Translations under genes and position numbers: made by a program
Assembly (NCBI GenBank): GCA_036273515.1
Contig: DASUHM010000008.1
Location: forward strand, 62,001 to 126,000
Direction of reading: 5' to 3'
From: Gaiellales bacterium
GTDB lineage: Bacteria; Actinomycetota; Thermoleophilia; Gaiellales; JAICJC01
DNA: 64,000 bases
Notes under the pieces: generated by a model
What the model was told of the DNA's origin: nothing
The model's database searches: none
Seen by the model: only the letters and a program-made list of their open reading frames with translations
Part shown: piece after piece, positions 59,893-64,000 of the stretch
How positions within the stretch are numbered: position 1 is the stretch's first letter
Layout of the letters: the number at the start of each line of letters is the position of its first letter

Positions 59893-61473
59893 TCAGCCGT
59901 CCAGCACGATCCCGGCGCCGGCCCTGCGCGGGTCGCCGGCGGCCTCGAGCGTGCCGCCGCGGCCGACCACCGCGTTCGCGCCGCCGAAGTACAGGTTGAG
60001 GCCGGCGAACCGGTTCACCCGCTCGCCCCAGCGCTCGAGCTGCGCGATCTCGGCCTCGGCAAAGCCACCCTCGCAGTCGAGCCGGTCGCCCTCGACGTGC
60101 ACCCGCGGGTGGTCGATCGCGTCGCGCGCGCCCATGCCGTGGTCGATCACGTTGATCGCGACCTGCGTGATCGCCGAGCGCAGCCGGTTGGAGCCGCTCG
60201 AGCCGACGACGAGCTCGATCCCGTCCGGGCCGACGACCATCGTCGGCGCCTGCATGCTCGTGAGCCGCGTGCCCGGCGGCATCCCCCGGCCGGCGGCGAG
60301 ATCCTCCTCGCCCATCATGTTGTTCAGGTGCAGGCCGGTGCCCGGCACGATCACGCCCGAGTGGCAGCCGTTCGACGAGGTGAACGCGCAGGCGTTGCCG
60401 GCCTCGTCGACGACCGAGATGTGCGTCGTGCCGTGGTCGGATGGGATCGCCGGCGCCGCCGAGGGCTCGCCCTCGAGCGCGGCCAGGAGCGCCGCCCGCC
60501 CGCGGCCGACCGCCGCCTCCGAGAGCATGTGCCGGGTCAGGCCGCCGCGGTGCAGCAGCCGCTCGAAGCGGCGGTCGCGCATACGCGCGGCCGAGCGCAT
60601 CGCCTCGGCGTAGGCGCGCAGCGTGCGGGCCCGCCCGGGCGGGAGCGGCTCGGCGACGCCGCGCAGCACCGCCAGCATGTGGCCAATCAGGACGCCGCCC
60701 GACGACGGCGGCGGGTTCGTGTAGATCTCGCGGCGGCCGTGGTAGGCGATCCGCAGCGGCCGTCGCCACACCGCCCTGTAGGTGGCCAGGTCGGCCATCG
60801 TCAGCCGTCCGCCGGTCGCGTTCTGGTGCTCGACCATCGCCTCGGCCAGGCCGCCCTCGTAGAAGTCGAGCGGCCCGAGCTCGGCCAGCCGCTCGATCGT
60901 GCCGGCGAGGTCGGGCTGGCGCACGCGCTCGCCCTCCTGCACGTACCGCCCGCCGGGCGCGAACACCGCCCGCGCCTCCTCGGTGTGGGTGAGCACGACC
61001 TCGATCGCCTTCAGCACCGCCTGCTGCCCACCCCGGGACGCGACGCCGTCGTTGGCCGCGCCGGCGGCCGGCATGAGCAGGTCGCGCCACGGCATGGAGC
61101 CGAAGCGGCCGTGCACGGCGGCGATCCCGGCCACGACGCCGGGGACGGCACACGCGGCGGCGCCGATGTGGAACACCTGGGTCGTCTGCTCGTCGAACGG
61201 GACGTCGACGCGGTCGAACGTCCCCAGCCGCCGTTCCGGCGGCAGGTCACGGCCGGGGATGGCCGTGAACGCGTCCAGCAGGTGCAGCTTGCCGGTCCGC
61301 GCCGGCCGCACCAGCAGGAACCCGCCGCCGCACGGGCTGATCAGGCCCGGCTCGGACGCCCACGACATCGCCGCCGCGGCGACGGTCGCGTCGACCGCGT
61401 TCCCGCCCGCCGCGAGGACGTCGACGGCGGTGCGGGCGGTGCACTCGTGGCCGGCTGCGGCGGCGGCTGCCAT
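59893..61473 (-). CDS. Gamma-glutamyltransferase-like Ntn hydrolase
   Basis: A 526-residue protein of the gamma-glutamyltranspeptidase family. The autoprocessing/nucleophile Thr349 is in DHGTTHISVVDEAGNA, and the small-subunit block VGSSGSNRLRSAITQV is present in GSxGxxR form. GCHSGVIVPGTGLHLNNMMGEED is conserved. No signal peptide is seen, unlike secreted GGTs, so it may act in the cytoplasm on other gamma-glutamyl compounds. Its stop touches a type B repeat. Confidence 0.9.
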   Translation of the reverse strand: MAAAAAAGHECTARTAVDVLAAGGNAVDATVAAAAMSWASEPGLISPCGGGFLLVRPARTGKLHLLDAFTAIPGRDLPPERRLGTFDRVDVPFDEQTTQVFHIGAAACAVPGVVAGIAAVHGRFGSMPWRDLLMPAAGAANDGVASRGGQQAVLKAIEVVLTHTEEARAVFAPGGRYVQEGERVRQPDLAGTIERLAELGPLDFYEGGLAEAMVEHQNATGGRLTMADLATYRAVWRRPLRIAYHGRREIYTNPPPSSGGVLIGHMLAVLRGVAEPLPPGRARTLRAYAEAMRSAARMRDRRFERLLHRGGLTRHMLSEAAVGRGRAALLAALEGEPSAAPAIPSDHGTTHISVVDEAGNACAFTSSNGCHSGVIVPGTGLHLNNMMGEEDLAAGRGMPPGTRLTSMQAPTMVVGPDGIELVVGSSGSNRLRSAITQVAINVIDHGMGARDAIDHPRVHVEGDRLDCEGGFAEAEIAQLERWGERVNRFAGLNLYFGGANAVVGRGGTLEAAGDPRRAGAGIVLDG

Positions 61474-61513
61474 GCCGGGATCGTACGCCCGCGCACGGGC
61501 GCACCGGCGGGCG

Positions 61514-63295
61514 CTACGCGGCGGACGCGCCGGGGCGCAGGCCCTCGCCGCGGGCGAGCCGCTCGCGCACGGCGGGCTCGGCCTCGCTCGTGTGCACGAA
61601 GTAGGCGTAGACCGTGCCGTTGTCGGCCACGAGGTAGGCGTGCCCGGTCGCGGTCTGCTCGTGAATCATCAGGCTCTGGTAGCGCTCGGCCAGGCGGGCG
61701 AGCGCCTCGATGCTCTCGACCTCGACCAGGTCGCCGCCGTGGATGAGCGTCGACTGGACGGCGGCGATCATCGCCTCGCCGTAGCGGGACTGGATGCGGG
61801 TGGGCTCGTCGGCGCGGCGGTCGCGGCGCAGCTGCCGTGCGGCCAGGGCGGCCGCGACCAGCGCGGCGAGCAGGCCGAGCGGCCCGAGGATGCGGGCGAA
61901 CCCGGCGGAGAGGTGGAAGACGGCCGGGCCGAGCATGACCCGGGCCGATCCCGCAGCGGCGACCGACGCGCTCTGCGACGGATGGAATACGGCCGCGCTG
62001 CCCGCATTGGCCGGCCCGGCCGCCGCGGCAGCGGCATTCAGCACCGGCGCGAGCTCGTACGACGTCAGGCTGAACGGGAGCTTCGGGGCGTAGACGGCGG
62101 CGAACGGACGGCCGGCCAGGGTGCCGTGGGTCTTGACGGACGGCACCAGCGTGAGCGTGAACTCCACGCTCGGGACCGAGGTCGCGACCGCCACCTTCTC
62201 GACGAGCCGCTGCAGGCGGCGCAGGTGGATGACGCCGGCGACGGTGGCATGGCGGCCGGTGAACGGCGTCGGGCCCTGCAGGACGACCGTCCGCGACCAG
62301 CCGTTCTGCGCCGAGACGATCGCCGCGAGCGACGCGGTGCCACCGGCGGCCTGGATCTGGGCGGACCGCAGCCGGTAGTCGAAGCGCACCTGCACCGGGC
62401 CGACGAGGCGCGAGAACACGGGCTGGCCGGTCGTGACGCGGTCGGTGTCGTAGACCGCGCCCGCAAGCGTGCTCGCCGAGTACGAGAACCGGCCGGACTG
62501 GACGTAGCTCGTCTGGGACGGGGCGGGACGGCTGGTGGGCGACGTCCAGGCGAAGATCGTGAGGCCGGCGCAGGCCAGGACGGCGGCCACCGCGGCGGCG
62601 ATGCCGCCGTACGATGGGCCCGCGGGAGCGCGGCGGACGTTGGCGGGCGGCGGCACGAGCGTCGGCGCCCTCGCCGGGGCCGGTCCCGGTGCAGCGGCCG
62701 GGGCCGCGGCCAGGGGAGGCGCGGGCGCGCCCTTCCACTTCGGCTCGTCGGCCTTCCACTTCGGCTTCGGGCGGCCGCGACGGCGCCTGCGGCGCACCTC
62801 CGCGCCGGCCCCGCCGAAGAGCAGCAGCACCGCGACGGCGGCCATGGTCCCCATGACCGGCGGCGAGTGCAGCGAGTGCAGGTCGCCGCCCAGCCCGGGG
62901 GCGAGCACCCACATCTTGCCGACGATCGCCGAGCTGGTGACGCTGCCGGGATCGATCCAGGAGTTGTTGTCGCCCTTGAACCGGTACCGGCCGCCGGGCG
63001 AGATGGAGTGGATCCGGTGCAGCACGACCACGTGCAGCTCGGGGTTGCGGTAGGCGACGATGTCGCCGACGTGATAGCTCGGGGCCGGCCGCACGAGCGC
63101 GAGATCGCCCGTGTGGATGCGGGGGTGCATGCTGATCCCGTCGGTCACCACATACGTCGTGTCTCCGCCGATGCCGGTCGGGGCAAGGAAGAACCACCCC
63201 GCCGCGAGGGCGCCCAGAACGACGACGAGCGCCGCGATCCGGCGCCTGCGGTGACTGCGTGTTCGGGGGGTGAACGTCACATCAAGGCTCCGCAC
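61514..63295 (-). CDS. SipW-type signal peptidase fused to a DUF5305-like region
   Basis: A 593-residue membrane protein. N-terminal part: TM (about 19-39), then the S26 peptidase with nucleophile Ser55 (DGISMHPRIHTGDLALV) and His93 (VVLHRIHSI) in the place where ordinary bacterial enzymes have Lys; this is the SipW/archaeal form. A TM and a Pro/Ala/Lys linker follow. The second half has a TM near 237-255 and a long beta-rich extracytoplasmic region (FSYSASTLAGAVYDTDRVTT, VQVRFDYRL) resembling DUF5305, another TM (about 468-490) and a cytoplasmic tail. Substrate: probably the product of the next gene. Confidence 0.82.
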   Translation of the reverse strand: MRSLDVTFTPRTRSHRRRRIAALVVVLGALAAGWFFLAPTGIGGDTTYVVTDGISMHPRIHTGDLALVRPAPSYHVGDIVAYRNPELHVVVLHRIHSISPGGRYRFKGDNNSWIDPGSVTSSAIVGKMWVLAPGLGGDLHSLHSPPVMGTMAAVAVLLLFGGAGAEVRRRRRRGRPKPKWKADEPKWKGAPAPPLAAAPAAAPGPAPARAPTLVPPPANVRRAPAGPSYGGIAAAVAAVLACAGLTIFAWTSPTSRPAPSQTSYVQSGRFSYSASTLAGAVYDTDRVTTGQPVFSRLVGPVQVRFDYRLRSAQIQAAGGTASLAAIVSAQNGWSRTVVLQGPTPFTGRHATVAGVIHLRRLQRLVEKVAVATSVPSVEFTLTLVPSVKTHGTLAGRPFAAVYAPKLPFSLTSYELAPVLNAAAAAAGPANAGSAAVFHPSQSASVAAAGSARVMLGPAVFHLSAGFARILGPLGLLAALVAAALAARQLRRDRRADEPTRIQSRYGEAMIAAVQSTLIHGGDLVEVESIEALARLAERYQSLMIHEQTATGHAYLVADNGTVYAYFVHTSEAEPAVRERLARGEGLRPGASAA

Positions 63296-63347
63296 GTGGG
63301 CGGCGGGAGAGGGGATCCCGCCGCCCCGTGCATCGTGCTGGGTCGGT

Positions 63348-63752
63348 CTAGCGGGCGGCCGCGACCGTCAGCGTGTCGAGCTGCGCATCCACGCCCGGCA
63401 GGACGCAGTGCACGGCGTACGGCGCGGTGTGGGAGATGGTGCTGCCCGCGCCGGTGCAGTCGATCCAGCCGCTGCTGGGCAGCGAGGCGTGCGAGTCGTC
63501 GAACTTGACCTGCACCTGCGTGGCGTTGCTGTCGAGGTCGAAGTCGACCGCCGACAGGGTGGACGGGTCGCTCGAGTCCTGGGTGTAGGCGACGTTCGTC
63601 ACCGTGTACCCGGAGATCGAGGCCTGACCGACGCCGGCGGCGCTGGTCGTGTCGACCGTGTTGCTGGTGGTGAAGGCGTAGGCGCCAAGCCCCGCAGCCG
63701 CCGCGACGACGACGATACCGAGGCCGGCCGACCGCTTCAGATTGCTGAACAT
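63348..63752 (-). CDS. Small exported protein, candidate SipW substrate (TasA-like)
   Basis: A 134-residue protein. The N-terminus (NLKRSAGLGIVVVAAAAGLGAYAFTTSNTV) is a signal with an Ala-rich core and a cleavage region like those of SipW-processed TasA or camelysin. The mature part is Ser/Thr/Asp-rich, strand-forming, with a likely disulfide (WIDCTG...AVHCVLPG). The signal peptidase gene lies 52 bp downstream. It may be a fibre or matrix subunit; this is inferred from the pairing. Confidence 0.7.
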   Translation of the reverse strand: MFSNLKRSAGLGIVVVAAAAGLGAYAFTTSNTVDTTSAAGVGQASISGYTVTNVAYTQDSSDPSTLSAVDFDLDSNATQVQVKFDDSHASLPSSGWIDCTGAGSTISHTAPYAVHCVLPGVDAQLDTLTVAAAR

Positions 63753-63961
63753 GTCGGTTTCCCTTTCGATGCTGGCAAAGCGTGTTGGTGGCCCCGAACT
63801 TCTGGGCTCGCCCGTGGAAATCGACCGTACCTACCCACTTCTTGAGGGGTTATCCACAGGGAGTGCGGGAGAAATGTGCCCGCAAAGGTCGCGAAATCGG
63901 ACCCGCGTGACGTTTGCGACTCGGCGCCGGATAGGGAGGTGACGGCGAGGAGGAGGTCACG
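63753..63961. other. Intergenic region between divergent genes, 209 bp
   Basis: No gene is visible. On the minus strand the first 90 bp before the exported-protein gene are AT-richer than average and contain GGGCGAGCCC and AAGTTCGGGGCCACC, which could form small stems in a 5' leader. I do not recognise a riboswitch class. Near the right end AGGAGGAGG serves the gene starting at 63962. Confidence 0.4.
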
Positions 63962-64000
63962 ATGACGACGAGACGCGCACTGACCGGGCGGCGGTTGGCC
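63962..64000 (+). CDS. Start of an unknown gene, cut by the window edge
   Basis: Only 13 codons are seen: MTTRRALTGRRLA. A strong GAGGAGGAGG ribosome site lies 5 to 14 bp before the ATG, so this is probably a real start. The Arg-rich beginning could be the n-region of a signal peptide or the start of a basic protein. Nothing more can be said. Confidence 0.5.
   Translation, partial: MTTRRALTGRRLA

Noticed and set aside
62640-62760. Repeat or CRISPR-like structure in the signal peptidase gene
   Set aside because: It is a Pro/Ala/Lys-rich linker coded by GC-rich triplets, with no regular spacers.
63753-63850. A c-di-GMP or other riboswitch in the leader of the exported-protein gene
   Set aside because: Some small stems are present but none of the conserved sequence blocks of the known classes could be matched.

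Overview
The window is about 70% GC and almost fully coding. It looks like a chromosome segment of an actinobacterium. The gene order rpmE-prfA-prmC-tsaC-glyA-upp-wecA-atp, the frequent GTG starts, the GTGA/ATGA start-stop overlaps and several apparently leaderless genes support this. The style of the proteins suggests a deep, soil-type lineage such as Thermoleophilia; that placement is inference. I see no rRNA, tRNA, CRISPR array or prophage.

Layout: (1) 1-6.8 kb, minus strand: an F1Fo ATP synthase operon (atpZ-atpI-B-E-F-H-A-G) with a good promoter, followed at the left edge by an unknown membrane-anchored protein where atpD would be expected. Upstream lies a WecA/TagO-type transferase. (2) 6.8-7.5 kb: a plus-strand REP-associated tyrosine transposase (RAYT), flanked by inverted copies of a palindromic repeat that recurs across the window. 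(3) 7.5-16 kb: a translation and nucleotide block (upp, glyA, tsaC, prmC, prfA, rpmE) plus ltaE and small unknowns. (4) 16-24.4 kb: an electron-transfer-flavoprotein system (ETF-QO, etfB, etfA), a crotonase, and a two-subunit mutase. Its diagnostic residues fit isobutyryl-CoA mutase (icmA/icmB) rather than methylmalonyl-CoA mutase, and a cobalamin adenosyltransferase sits beside it; the G-protein chaperone meaB lies at 57 kb. (5) 24.5-29.6 kb: a receiver-domain protein, a long inverted repeat, an MFS transporter, a lipoprotein, a methyltransferase, a 3-hydroxyacyl-CoA dehydrogenase and a thiolase. (6) 29.6-35.9 kb: a complete trpEGDCFBA operon behind a promoter, a Trp-rich leader peptide and an attenuator-type terminator. 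(7) 36-40 kb: a two-component system, and a ribbon-helix-helix/DUF4097 operon with an operator-like promoter. (8) 40-45.7 kb: a leucine catabolism block in liuBCDE order plus a HAD phosphatase. (9) 45.8-59.9 kb: a GNAT-ankyrin fusion, a cyclophilin, a large cyclase/ATPase regulator, leucyl aminopeptidase, an acyl-CoA dehydrogenase, threonine dehydratase, pyrophosphatase, meaB, hisC and a Lon-N protein. (10) 59.9-64 kb: a gamma-glutamyltransferase-like enzyme and a signal peptidase of SipW type fused to a DUF5305-like region, next to a small exported TasA-like candidate substrate.

The metabolic theme is acyl-CoA breakdown: branched-chain amino acids and short or branched acyl-CoAs are oxidised and their electrons pass through ETF and ETF-QO to the quinone pool and on to ATP synthase. 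The most unusual layer is non-coding. Seven copies of the 13-bp core GGGGTCAGACCCC (or its complement) lie at gene ends, in one promoter, at both ends of the RAYT element and inside the trpF reading frame, and related GC palindromes occur in clusters. Four short stretches hold frameshifted gene remnants, mostly beside these repeats or at operon edges.
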